Shown one piece after another: positions 28,797 through 40,500 of a DNA stretch of 64,000 nucleotides (position 1 is its first letter; each line of letters opens with the position of its first letter). The translations under genes were made by a program, and so were the position numbers. The notes under the pieces are model-generated. The model worked only from the letters and a program-made list of their open reading frames with translations, was not told where the DNA came from and did no database searches. The stretch is from Semisulcospira habei (Eukaryota > Mollusca > Gastropoda > Semisulcospiridae), in contig BTPG01000007.1 of NCBI GenBank assembly GCA_036245525.1, positions 125,019,815 to 125,083,814 of the forward strand, read 5' to 3'.

Positions 28797-29286
28797 GGCG
28801 ATCCTTCAGCGGCCAAAAAAAATCAGACGGGGAGGGGGTATTGAACAACCGACAGGGGGAGCGAGGCCAAATACCCCCAAAAAGGGACCTTGTTATGGCA
28901 CCTGATCCGCCCTGTAAAAATGGAATGTGCTTACAGATCATGGTCAGATGCACACTAAACAGCACTCTGTCTTGAACATTATCTGCTGCACCCCAGGGTG
29001 TTCCACGCCCCAGCCTGTGCATAAAAACCTTTCTGGTCTCGAATAGTCTCGTAATGGTGGCTTGCCCCTTGATGATTGGTGGATCGTTTGGGGCAGCGCC
29101 ATGTTTTCGAGAGCAAAACGTACAGGAAGTTGCTGCTAGTTTTTTAACAGCTGTAACTCTTTGCTACTAAATCTTGATTTAAGTGTGTTTTTTGTTTTAT
29201 TCAAGGTAATTGGATATAAAGTTTACCAAATGAACAATGACAGGAAAAGAGCGAGTCTCAGCTAGATGAAATCTGTAGGGCCCTAG

Positions 29287-29402
29287 TGTGCAAGCAGCCA
29301 CTGGCACAGGAAGGAGTACCAGCAGAAGCATGCAAAATATTTGTTGTGCAAGCAGCCACTGGCACAGGAAGGAGTACCAGCAGAAGCATGCAAAATATTT
29401 GT
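29287..29402. repeat. 58-bp tandem duplication
   Basis: Two identical copies, 29287-29344 and 29345-29402, each starting TGTGCAAGCAGCCACTGGCA. Confidence 0.95.
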
Positions 29403-29481
29403 ATCTGGGAATACAAAATCAGCTACAAACCACTCATGTCATCACAATCTTGACAAAACTGGGTGGTGGGTGGGTCAGTAG

Positions 29482-29868
29482 ATTGATTGATTGATTGTAC
29501 ATTGCTTAACGTCCCGACAGCAACAAGGCTTTCTCAGGACGTGCCTGCACTGCTTGTGAAAAAAAAAAAACAGAACATTGAATGTATGTCGCCAGCCGGT
29601 CAAATACGTTAAATAAACCTAACACATGGGGCTAAATAAAGCTAAGACCATTTAGCAACACACATCCAATATCAAGAGCTACAGGCAGTGCAGACAGTAG
29701 GGAGAGTTTTTAAAAGGCAAATACAGGTGAATGGGCAAAGGGTAGACAGAAACACATGCCCCAGAATAGAGAGAAAAACCCACCCTGTGGGGCTGACCAG
29801 GGTGACCCTGGGAACTAAAAAATACCTAACCCCACCCAAGTCCCCCAGGGCAGACCCGGGTGGGGGGG
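29482..29868 (-). mobile_element. SINE-like element, complete, with target duplication
   Basis: 387 bp. In element orientation (-) it starts CCCCACCCGGGTCTGCCC and ends in (ATCA)n-type tail AATCAATCAATCAAT. It is flanked by 12-bp direct repeats GTGGGTCAGTAG (29470-29481 and 29869-29880). The fixed 5' end, simple-repeat tail and target duplication fit a SINE or short non-autonomous LINE derivative. No tRNA A/B boxes were recognised. The plus-strand GACGTT-type text near the tail is shared by all copies. Confidence 0.85.
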
Positions 29869-29880
29869 GTGGGTCAGTAG

Positions 29881-31601
29881 AGGGATATGGATCACTAGGA
29901 GTTGAAACATTTCAAATGGGTGGCGGGAGGAGCAGCTCAGAGAACATGTAGATTTCAAAACAAACAAGCTAACCTTTTGCATACTCCGCTCAGATGACAC
30001 GGAGTCTCAGAACTGTTATTTTTTACAAGAGTTGTATAAGGTTGGCGGAAATCCAATGAACCTTTCAAGTCTCCAGCTGAGAAGAGTGCTTAAACATGGA
30101 TCAGTAAATGTGGACCAGTCGGATGGTTACTATATACCAGTGTTCTCTGTAGGATTTTTTTTTCTTCTGCACATCAGCCGGACCATTCGTTGGTCACAAA
30201 GATAAAAATGCGCATCAAAGAATAGGTAAAAATAAAATAAAAATCAGCTTCCTTTGACAATATATTTTTTTTCACCAGTGACAGTCTTTAGAGTCCTAAA
30301 CACCGATTCATGAAGTTTCAAAATCCCAGAAAGCTGTAATCTTTTGGTGTAGCTGTCCCCCAATTATTTATAACTAAACAGCAAAATCAAAGGAGTTGGG
30401 TCAGTTCGCATTGAGTGTTCTTAGAGTGGGCCAGAGAAATATGTTTTAGCCAAGATCCACTATATTCAGTATTTGGAGAGAAAAATTCATGTAGACCTGA
30501 CTAGAACGGCCTTACCATGGACGCTGGAGTTATTTATGATCTGGCAGGACTGCTAATCTTGAACTGAGAAGAACGGGAGAAGAATAACAAAACAGTAATT
30601 ATACAACACCAAAACAAAACTCGTGGCTATGAGATCAGTGGTGTCCACAGTACACCAATCCTCTATACTACAAGTCAGAACAACAGTAATAATACTACGT
30701 TGGTGTGCAAGTTAGATTCGCAATCATGCTTCCATCTGTCAAAAAACTGATTTTGTGATAGAGTGAATGTGTCCCGCAAACAAACAACATACACACAATG
30801 TCCGACGAATGCACCTTGCATAAATATTCACCTCGCATACGCAAAAACTTCAACATCTAGCGGCTAAAGTGGGCACCCAACAACTCTGTACACAAGCAAA
30901 ACGTAAATTGCGCGTACGTTATCTGCCCCATAACAAATGCGCCACGCGATGAAAAACATGTTGACACTCTCGCTGTCTTCGACACACTGGTGTTAATGAC
31001 TAAGTGCACTAAGAACAACACTAATGACATCTTTGGAAACAGAAGACAAACCTAATCACAATATAAAATGTTTTCTTTCAAAGTCAAATTATTTGCATTC
31101 GGAGCGAGTTAAAAAACAGGTAAAAATTGCACTCTCAGGATGTTGGCCCCACGCAGAACGTCAGGTTGCCGATACCTACCAAATGAGAATTGATAGAAGA
31201 AGTTGTTAAAAAAACAGAAGGGACTCGAAAAAACACAAGTAATCAGAATGAATTAAAAAAAAAAAAAAACTTTCAGTGTTTCGATGAATTAAAAACAAAA
31301 ACACAACTAGATTTAATTATTTTTATTATTATCAGTTTCCAGACTTTCAGGCTTGTTTCGCCGTCGGCCATTTTAAGTCTGCACATCGGACACCCCAAGG
31401 TGTTCCAATGGTCACGTGATTAATTCGAGACCGGAAGAACATTTGTGCACACGCTGGGGCGCGGCACACCCTGGGGACAACACAACATTATCCTTTCTCA
31501 CTGCGACCTAAAGCTACTGGAAGTATCAGGCGATAGTGAACCAAACTACATACAAATCCAACCCATTTGAGAATTTTTTGCCATTTAAGATTTTTTTCCT
31601 T
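29881..31601. other. Interval without recognised genes
   Basis: AT-rich. At 31350-31372 the - strand has AAAATGGCCGACGGCG, a start-like ATG context, but no exon could be built from it. Confidence 0.4.
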
Positions 31602-31603
31602 AC

Positions 31604-33127
31604 TTACTTACGCCTGTCACCCCTCCCCGGGTATAGACCGTCGACGAGAGACCTCCAGCGACGCCTGTCCTGTGCTTCTCCTTCGATTTTACTCCAGGTG
31701 GTTCCCAGTCTCTTGATGTCTGCTTGGAGGTCTCGACGCCAGGTGTTTCTCGGCCTGCCTTTTTTCCTCTTTCCCTGGGGGTTCCATGACGATGCCTGCC
31801 TAGTGATACTGGAAGCTGGCTTTCTCAGACTGTGACCAATCCATCCCCATCTTCTTCGCCCAATTTCATTCTCTGCTGTTATCTGCTCTGTTCTCTCCCA
31901 GAGTCTGACGTTGCTGATCTTCTCTGGCCAGTGGATTTTCAAAATTCTTTTAAGGCAACTGTTTATGAAGATCTGTACTCTGTTGACAGTGGTTTTTGTC
32001 AATCTCCAAGTCTCTGCTCCATATAGGAGAACTGGTTTTACGTTGGAGTTGAAAATCCGGACTTTGGTGTGTTGTGACAGCTCTCTGGAACTCCACACTT
32101 TTTTCAACTGGAGAAAGGCTGCTCTGGCTTTACCGATTCGTACTCTGACATCTGCATCAGTGCCACCTTTTCTGTCTATGATGCTCCCGAGATAGGTGAA
32201 GGACTCCACCTCCTCCAAAGGGGTGTCAGCAAGCAAGACTGGTTCTTCCCTGGTTGCGTTCAGCCTCATTGTCTTTGTTTTCCGTTTGTGGATGGCGAGG
32301 CCCACTTGCGACGAGATGTCAGCAAGCCTCGTGGTCTTGTCCTGCATTTGTTGAGGAGTGTGGGACAGTTGTCTGCAAAATCAAGGTCGTCAAGCTGTGT
32401 CCACAGCATTCCACTTCGTCTGTGCTCTGCGGTCCTCTTCATGACCCAGTCTATGGCCAGTAGGAAGAGGAACAGAGACAGCAAACACCCCTGCCTGACA
32501 CCGGTTCTGACCTGGAGCTCCCTGGCGAACTGCCCTTCGTGGATCATGCGACATGTCATGCCATCGTAGCTGCTCTTGATCAGGCGGACGAGCTTTGTGG
32601 GTACACCGTAGCGTCGTAGGAGTTTCCACAGTCTCTCGGTCCACGCTGTCAAATGCTTTCTCGTAATCCGCAAAGTTGACGTACAGCGGGGAGCTCCACT
32701 CCAGAGACTGTTCCACGATGATGCGGAGAGTGGCGATCTGGTCTGTACATACTCAGCTGGGGGTCAACGGAGCTCTTCATTCTCTCCAGGATGATCCTGT
32801 TGAAGACCTTTCCTGGTACTGACAGCAAGGCGATTCCTCTGTAGTTGGAACACTTGCTGAGGTCGCCTTTCTTGGGAAGCTTGATTAGGTACCCCTCCTT
32901 CCAGTCAGCCGGCATCACCTCCTCTTCCCAGATCTTTCCAAACAGTGGGTACAGCATCTCTACTGTTGTCTCTAGGTCTGCTTTCAGAGCCTCCGCTGGG
33001 ATGCCATCTGGCCCTGCTGCTTTGCCGTTCTTCAAAAATGCCACTGCTCTTCTGATCTCTTCCCGGCTGGGTCTGTCACAGCTGATGGGTAGGTCGGTCT
33101 CTGCTGGCTGGATGTCTGGGGTGTTGG
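31604..33127 (-). pseudogene. LINE reverse transcriptase, frameshifted
   Basis: RT motifs are spread over separate frames: KNGKAAGPDGIPAEALKAD and CSNYRGIALLSVPGKVFNR (32649-33044), FADYEKAFDSVDRETV (32390-32716), VRTGVRQGCLLSLFLFLLA (32266-32673), and the C-terminal ESFTYLGSIIDRKGGTDAD to GKRKKGRPRNTWRRD (31604-32347). The catalytic segment reads DDLDFADNC, so the second catalytic Asp of FADD is lost and the frame shifts there. It is inactive. Confidence 0.88.
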
Positions 33128-33909
33128 TTTAATTGATTGATTGTACATTGCTTAACGTCCCGACAGCAACAAGGCTTTCTCAGGACGTGCCTGCACTGCT
33201 TGTGAAAAAAACTAAACAGAACATTGAATGTATGTCGCCAGCCGGTCCAATACATTAAATAAACCTAACACATGGGGCCTAAATAAAGCTAAGACCATTT
33301 AGCAACACACATCCAATTTCAAGAGCCACAGGCAGTGCAGACAGTAGGGAGAGTTTTAAAAAGGCAAATACAGGTGAATGGACCAAGGGTAGACAGAAAC
33401 ACATGCCCCAGAATAGATTGATTGATTGTACATTGCTTAACGTCCCGACAGCAACAAGGCTTTCTCAGGACGTGCCTGCACTGCTTGTGAAAATAAATAA
33501 ACAGAACATTGAATGTATGTCGCCAGCCGGTCAAATACATTAAATAAACCTAACACATGGGGCCTAAATAAAGCTAAGACCATTTAGCAACACACATCCA
33601 ATATCAAGAGCTACAGGCAGTGCAGACAGTAGGGAGAGTTTTAAAAAGGCAAATACAGGTGAATGGACAAAGGGTAGACAGAAACACATGCCCCAGAATA
33701 GAGAGAAAAACCCACCCTGTGGGGCTGACCAGGGTGACCCTGGGAACTAAAAAATACCTAACCCCACCCAAGTCCCCCAGGGCAGACCCGGGTGGGGTTC
33801 CCCCAGAATAGAGAGAAAAACCAACCCTGTGGGGCTGACCAGGGCGACCCTGGGAACTAATCAATACCTAACCCCACCCAAGTCCCCCAGGGCAGACCCG
33901 GGTGGGGAA
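33128..33909 (-). mobile_element. SINE-like element (outer), inserted in LINE copy 2
   Basis: Flanked by 14-bp direct repeats GTCTGGGGTGTTGG (33114-33127 and 33910-33923). Its own sequence is 33128-33416 plus 33812-33909; the middle is a second element of the same family. Confidence 0.88.
33417..33800 (-). mobile_element. SINE-like element (inner), nested in the outer copy
   Basis: 384 bp, flanked by 11-bp direct repeats CCCCAGAATAG (33406-33416 and 33801-33811). It has the same ends as the copies at 29482 and 63348. Confidence 0.9.
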
Positions 33910-35350
33910 GTCTGGGGTGTTGGGTGGGCTGGGTCTGTTCAGTAACTCTTCAAAATACTCGGCCCATCTGTCGAGTTGGTCTGCTCTGTCTGCAATAGGC
34001 TTGCCTCCTTTGTCTTTTACTGGTCTTTCTGTATGGCCATACTTGCCCGACAATCTTCTGGTAATGTGGTAGAGCTGTTTCATGTTGCTGCTGCCTGCTG
34101 CCTTTTCTACCTCAGCTGCCAGTGTAGGCCCTCTTGTCTGCCCTGATACTCTTCTTCACCTCGTGGTTGGCTTCCGAGTATTCCTCCTGTACCCTCGCTT
34201 TGGCTGCTCTCGTGCGACTGTTGTTGACAACTGCTTTTTTCTGCTTTCTCACTTCTATCTTCTTCAAGGTCTGTGCCGGCAGCCAGTCCTTGTGATGGTG
34301 TTTCCTAAACCCTAGTGTCTTTGCAGGTCGAGTTCAGCGCCTCTCTGCTTTCCACTGCTGCTCTGTGGTGACCGCCTCCTCTTCATTTACTAGCTCCTGT
34401 AGCGCGTGAAACCGGTTGGACAGCACCAGTTTGAACTCTTCTCTCACTCCAGTCTCTCTCAGGAGGCCTACATTATAGCGCCGTCTTCTTGTTGTCTCTG
34501 TGCGGCTTTTCTTTAACTTGAACTTTATTCTCAAGGTAAGCTGATGGTGGTCCGAGGTGACATCTGCTCCCCTCCTCACTCGAACATCTTGAAGGGATCT
34601 TCCAAATTTCTTGCTAATGCAGATATGGTCTATTTGGTTCTCTGTAGTATTGTGAGGTGAGACCCAGGTTGCTTTGTGTACTCTTCTGTGTGGGAAGATG
34701 CTGCCTCCAATGACAAGTCTGTTTAGAGTACAAAAGCCTACAAACCTCTTCCCGTTCTCACTCATCTCCCCCTAGTCCCCGTCTCCACATCACCTCTTCG
34801 TATCCGGTGTTGTCCTCCCCTATTTTGGCTTTAAAATCACCCATGACGATGGTGATGTCTCGCTCCGCACATATATCCACAGCACTCTGGAGTCGGTCAT
34901 AGAACTCTTGTTTCTCTTCCTCGTCACCGTCATTAGTGGGCGCATAACACTGGATGACATTCAGCTTGATCTTTTTCTTGGTTCTAAAGGCTGCTGTGAT
35001 AATTCTTGGTCCAAGAGGTTCCCAGCCCATCAGTGCTCTCTGTGCCACTGGTGACAGCATGAATGCTACTCCTTCTGTATGGGGGGGGGGGGGGGGCATT
35101 CTCCTCTTCCTGACCTAATACATAATCATCTCCCGATTTAACAGCCTTTTCTGGCCAGACTGCGTCCATCTGGCTTCACCGATACCTAGCAGGAAAAGGT
35201 TGTACTTTTGCATTTCCGCTGCTATCTGGGCGGCCTTGCCGTTCTGGTACATGGTCTTGACATTCCATGTGCCCATGGTTGTGTCCCTGGATAGAGAGAG
35301 GCGGCTCGGTCCTGTGGCTTCCGACTTTCACCACAGGACATCATAAATCT
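33910..35350 (-). pseudogene. LINE endonuclease region, frameshifted
   Basis: Endonuclease text is recognisable (IQCYAPTNDGDEEEKQEF, MGDFKAKIGEDNTG, NQIDHICISKKFGRSLQ). GDFN has become GDFK, which removes a conserved Asn. A poly-G run at 35084-35096 (poly-C in the element) falls in the frame, and two frames carry the domain (34758-35099 and 34334-34765). Confidence 0.85.
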
Positions 35351-35696
35351 TCTGGTAGAAGAACCTTCCTCCTCCAGGAAAGGAATTGCTGTTTGTCTTT
35401 TCGTCGGCGTTTTTGTAGCCATTTCCTTATTTGCAGGGTGGGGAAGCTACCCCCACACTAGGAGGACCAGGGGTTTTCCGTCGGGGTCACCTTCCCTTAG
35501 ACCATGTTGGTTCACGGCACCTTATTTCATTCGGTGCACCCCTCTCGCGAGGGACCCACTATCCCCCACCCAGGGGACGACCCTCAACGCCACATGGTCC
35601 CAGCGCGAGGGTCGTTTTTAGACACGGAAAATAAATATGCTTCAGCGGAATTGTGAAAGAGTGTCCGCGGAAAAATCCCCCCCCCCCCCCCCCCCG

Positions 35697-35940
35697 ATAG
35701 TATTTGAGAAAAAATAAATTATGTCAAAATATAGCTATTTTTTACGTAATCCCTGTGACCTTTGTGAGGTCACTCAAATTGGTATGTTTAGAAAGGTCTT
35801 ACCACAAAGTATCCTTGGGCCAAGTTTGAAGAATGTGGCTTAAATGGTCTCGGAGAAAATGTCAATGTTAAAGTTTACCACAGACGATGGCGGACAGACG
35901 ACCGACCACTGGCCCAAAACACTCACTTTTGCTTCGTGTG
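35697..35940. repeat. RPT-A fragment
   Basis: It follows a poly-C run (about 35678-35695) and contains GATAGTATTTGAGAAAAAAT through CGACCACTGGCCCAAAACAC, the right end of RPT-A. Confidence 0.8.
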
Positions 35941-35971
35941 TGAGCCAAAAACTGAACACCACCCAACAACT

Positions 35972-36056
35972 GCAAGAGCATAGAGATCTCATGAGCCCCC
36001 CCCCCCCCCCCCCCCCCCCCAATTGAGGGGGCTCACAAGGATTTATGCCTCTTGCC
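35972..36056. mobile_element. H1 hairpin with poly-C loop
   Basis: GCAAGAGCATAGAGATCTCA and GGATTTATGCCTCTTGC arms. The centre has been replaced or expanded by about 24 C (35996-36020). The right flank GGTATTGAAGGGGTC keeps the H1 end. Confidence 0.75.
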
Positions 36057-36134
36057 GAAAACATGTATACTTTTCAGCGACGGCACTGAATTTTCAAGGA
36101 TTTTAAAAACATTCTGCATCCACTGGTATTGAAG

Positions 36135-36288
36135 GGGTCAAAAAAAGATAAAGAAAGGCAAAGCCATAATGGCTCATGTGTATGACCTATTTACAATGTG
36201 ACCGTTGTGACAATAAGTAAAGGGCCAACTTCTGCACCAGCAAAATCCGTGTTTTCTCAAAATGTAAGCATTTTTCACACATCCGTCA

Positions 36289-36319
<31 letters not shown>

Positions 36320-37165
36320 GCGACCTTTGTGACGAGTCGACTAAATGAGCATGCATAGGAAAGTCTGATCATCAGCTACCTTTGTGCCAAATTTGAAAGT
36401 TTTGCAAAAACATTGACAATACCTAAAATGTTATCAAACTTTGCATTTTACACACATTATTTTGTCAGCCCTGTGACCCATGACCTCTCCAAGGGGTCAT
36501 CCAAATTAGTATGCATAGATAGGTCTTACCATCAGGTATCTGTACCAAATTTGGGTTCGAAGTTGTGAAAAGTATTTGAGAAAACATTTTTTTTGTCAAA
36601 ATATAGCCATTTTTTACCTATTTCCTAAGCTCTTGTGACCCTTCACTTTCCGAGGGCTCATTCAAGTTAGTATGCATAGATAGATATGTCTTATCATCAG
36701 GTATCTTTGTACCAAGTTCGGGTTTGAAGTTGTGAATAGTATTTGAAAATTTTTTTTTTTTTGTTGGTCAAAATGGCTATTTTTCACCCATTTCCTGAGC
36801 TCGTGTGACCCTTGACCTTTCCGAGGGTTCAACTAAATTAGTATGCATAGAAAGGTCTTACCATCAGGTATCTTTGTACCAAGTTCGGGTTTGAAGTTGT
36901 GAATAGTATTTGAGAAAAAATAAATTATGTCAAAATAGTTATTTTGGAACTATTTTCTGATTCCCTTTGATCTTGACTTTTGTGAGAGGTCACTCAAATT
37001 GTTCAGTTTAGAAAGGTCTTGCCCCAAAGTATCCTTGGGCCAAGTTTAAAGACTGTGGCTTGAATAGTCTGAGAAAAAACCAACATTAAAGTTTACCACG
37101 GATGACAGCTGATGGATGGACGACCACTGGCCCAAAACATACTCATTTTTGCTTCACACGTGAGC
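36135..37165. repeat. RPT-A dispersed repeat, long copy
   Basis: Starts GAAAGGCAAAGCCATAATGG and ends CCACTGGCCCAAAACATACT...CACGTGAGC. GAAGTTGTGAA phrases at about 36560, 36728 and 36893 give a ~165-bp unit. A poly-C run (about 36291-36319) interrupts it. Confidence 0.85.
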
Positions 37166-37170
37166 AGGAA

Positions 37171-37225
37171 AAATGCATTTTCTTTAAAAGGTATTTTTTC
37201 GAAAAATACTTACCGATGACATGAC
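37171..37225 (-). repeat. DIRS-B left terminus
   Basis: AAATGCATTTTC ... CTTACCGATGACATGACC. Its complement forms the first half of the ICR. Confidence 0.85.
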
Positions 37226-37427
37226 CTTATGGGGGGATGTGTACTACTTATGCAATTCTAGCCTAAGAGCTCGTTGGGTTAACACACAACCCGGGAGGCA
37301 CTCGGGGAACCCCGAGGGGGCCGAGAGTTATCTCTCGATACTTCCCATCTGGGACAGTACCCATAGTCCGTCAGTCAGGATACTTAGCTTATCAGCGGCA
37401 AGCGGGGCAGGTGGGAGGGTTGTCCGA

Positions 37428-37520
37428 GTCATGTCATCGGTAAGTATTTTTCGAAAACATACCTTTTAAAGAAAAATGCATTTGTTTCTTCAAAAACATT
37501 ACCGATGACATGACCTTATG
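37428..37520 (-). repeat. DIRS-B internal complementary region
   Basis: The first part (37428-37483) is the complement of the left terminus; the second part (37480-37520) is the complement of the right terminus. They join over a shared ATTT. This is the joint expected of a circularised DIRS intermediate. Confidence 0.88.
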
Positions 37521-40500
37521 GGAGAATGGCGAAAAGGAGGAGGGTGCCGCGCTCTAGCACACCGAAGGCCCCAAGGGCCGTCCTCCCAACCGAAAACTCC
37601 CGACAACTCTAGGAAGGTGTAAGCGACGGCGCTGAAGCGCCAGGAGGAGAGCCCCCCCCCCCGGGAGGTCCCCCACCAGAGCGAGTAACCTCGCTAGGCT
37701 GACAGAACTCTGCGATAGAGAGCACCTGCGCGCCAGCCCTCCAGTAGCCACGAAGAGGGCAGCCCAGTTCCTGGCGGCTGTGGCGTTCGTGGCCCTGCAC
37801 GTAGCTTATTGGACGTAATTAGCCTCTAAGCTCCCTGAGGGAGGGACCCTGGAATTCGGATCGTATGGCAGAGAGTAGACAGGAAGATCGACTGCCCTGT
37901 AGCTTCAGAGCTGCCGGGCACGGCCAAGAAGCGTGCGCGTCCGCCCGGACGGCTATGTCGTAGGTATACGTGAGGCAGGCTCAGGCTGTCCTGCCTAGTC
38001 TCCTGGGGATAAGTCTACCAGCTGGGGTCAGCAGGGTCGGTGGGGGAGCGGTGACGGACGCTGTCCAAGAGCACAATGCCTCGCCAACTTCATCGTAGAG
38101 GCGTCAAGTTGGGGAAGCGGGCCATAGCGAGGCTTCGACTGCTGCCCATGCGAAGACTCCAGCGTTGAGGGTCTGTCGCAAACCGCCAAGGCGCAGGGGT
38201 AGGCGCTCCAGCAAGGCGGAACAGAGACCATCGCGGCTGCATGAGGACCTAATAGAATGCGGGAAGCAGTAGCGGGGGGTCCGCGGCGAGAAAGAGGTTC
38301 AGGACCGGACCAGGGAAAGGGGTGACCACAGGAAGAGAGGAGGATCCTTCCCAGGCTAGGTCAGAGCGTTGGCAACTCGTCCAGGAGTGCTATACCCCAC
38401 GAAGGCGCGGGGAAAGCCAGAGATCCCACCTTGCGGTGAACAGGTCCACTAAGCCATCTCGCCAGCGCGCCGATCCTCCAAAGGTGTCCTGGTGCATTCC
38501 GAGTGAAGCAACTGGTTCCATCGGGGAAAAAGGCTGGCTCAGACCTCCCACGAGCAGACCTAGTCCGTGTCAGATCCAAGCCGTTCACGCTCTTGTCCGC
38601 GAGGTCCGGAGGCTAGGCTGGACCTCGAGAAAAACCACGGAAGTCGGGGGCGTAGCTACAGCAGCCGGGCTGCGAGACGACGGACGGAGAGTAGAGCCGA
38701 CCTCCGAGCAGTGGCTAGGCCCTTCCACCACGAGCACCGCCGCAGCAGTACCACCTGTTCGAACTCCGGCGTGCCCCTGTGCGCCCAATGGGAATGTCGA
38801 GTAGGTTAGGCACCAGGGAGACGGCGCTGCGCTTTGGTTCCACAGTGTCCATGGGTAGGTTGAGGAACCCCCGGTGAATCCAACGGAAAACCGAAACAGG
38901 AGCGGAGACTCCATCAGCGGTGACTCCTCCTTCGCATGAGAACCGAGGAACGTTGTGGAGGCCGAGCGCACGGGTAACTGGAGTCAAGGGTCGGCAGCTC
39001 CGGAAGAAGGCGCAGCCCAAGATCTGGAGGCGGAGCCGAGGACCACCTGCGCGGACCGCATCCCATCGCCATCTGGCATCAGCGTAAGCGAAACCAAGGT
39101 CCTAGAAGCCTCCTCCGGTCTGCTCCCCAAAGTGAAGGCCAGGAACTCCGAAGAACCTGGGTCAGCCGAGTCGTCAGCACAGTGGGTCCTTCCGCGGCCA
39201 GACGACCTGCCAGGGGCCAGGAGCCGTCCACTGGAGAACGAAGAGCAGGGTAAGGAGCTCCCCGATCCCACGCAGTTTATGGTGTTACGGACGAGAGAGG
39301 TCATCTAGTCCAAGAAGAGTCAAGAGCGGATCCACCGCCGGTAGGGGCAGGCAACTCCTGAGACCTCCTGAGAACCGGTCCTGCCGAGGGAAGCCAACAG
39401 CTGACCACTCCAAGGAGGGTGAAGCAAGAAGCTCCGGGAACCGAGAGAAGAAGCGCAGGGAAGTCGAGGCGCCTGTCACGAAGTGCGGCAGCCTCGGCCA
39501 ACTCCGAGCTGTATCCGAGAGGGCACCAGTGGAGACAGAAGCCGAAGCGCTCGCAGACCTGTTTACCACCTGTGTGAAGTCAGAAACCTTCCAACTGACT
39601 AAGTGTAATTTGGATCTCACGCGTCACAAGCTAGTGAGTAGGCAGATCTCCAAAGTTGTATATAGTGTAAAACTGTGTAGAAACGTGTACATGGAAGTGT
39701 AACCCAAGCAAATATGCGTACTTTAAGCCCCAAGTGTAAGTAAACAGGTGTTTAGGCGAAGTGCTAGGCGAAGAAACGACCGCGTCCTCCCCGAGGCTCC
39801 ACCGGAGGGGGTCGAGCGTCCAGAAGTGGAGAGACTGCAGCCAGGCACCCTAGGACGGAGCACGAAGAAGGAGAAATGGCTGAGTGAGGGGGAGAGGAAA
39901 GGGGCGAAACGGCAGCCGGACGCAAAGGGGATCGACGAGCGAGACAGGACAGGATCCCTGGAGCGACGTGAAGAACGGCAACTCCTAAGCACGCCCGCAG
40001 TGGAGAGAGAGCGGAGTGTAGACGTAGAGTGTAGGAAGAGTGACTCCAACGATGGCGAACCGTAGCAGACGAGCATCCCAATGGAGCGGAGCGGTCCCTC
40101 CTCGCGTGTATGAGTTCGAGAGAGGAGATCCGATGTTAAGTGCCGAGAGGATTCCAAATCGTGACGTGAAAGTGTACGCGTGCGTGAATGTCTCCATGAA
40201 CCGAGCTCTATGGCGAGGTGGGCTCGCTGCCGGCGAGGAGACTCCGCGAAGGAGCCATCAGGCTGTCTAGGAGACGAGTGGGGATCGGCATTGGATCAAG
40301 GACGGATTGGCGCACGTCCCTCAGCACCGAGCTCCTGTCTGTCATAAGGTTTGTTCTTGGTGCGTTCCCTCCTGGGAACGACCGCATCGATCAACCCACT
40401 CCGCGTACTGGAACGTTGCGACCGGCGTGGTGATCTCTCCACAAGATCGTCAAGGACTCGAGCGGTAAGAACGGAGACTGGAACCTCGGTCCAGCCGGCT

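Larger units (their letters stand above)
31602..35610 (-). mobile_element. LINE family L1x, copy 2, decayed, interrupted by SINE-like elements
   Basis: It covers the whole L1x length on the - strand, from the GCGCGAGG 5' end (35610) to the TTACTTACTTACG 3' tail (31602). Between 33128 and 33909 it holds a SINE-like insertion with 14-bp target duplications. Removing that insertion, it is collinear with 57105-60715. Confidence 0.92.

Noticed and set aside
28667..28990. Second hAT-like element starting CAGGGCTGGGATTCCAG
   Set aside because: No matching inverted end or target duplication could be found on the other side.
28729..29022. 97-codon - strand frame ending in a proline run
   Set aside because: The frame is created by the poly-G tract and repeat sequence.
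31350..31372. Start codon of a host gene (- strand MADGETSLKVWKL)
   Set aside because: No following donor in phase and no recognisable protein; recorded only as a note in the interval entry.
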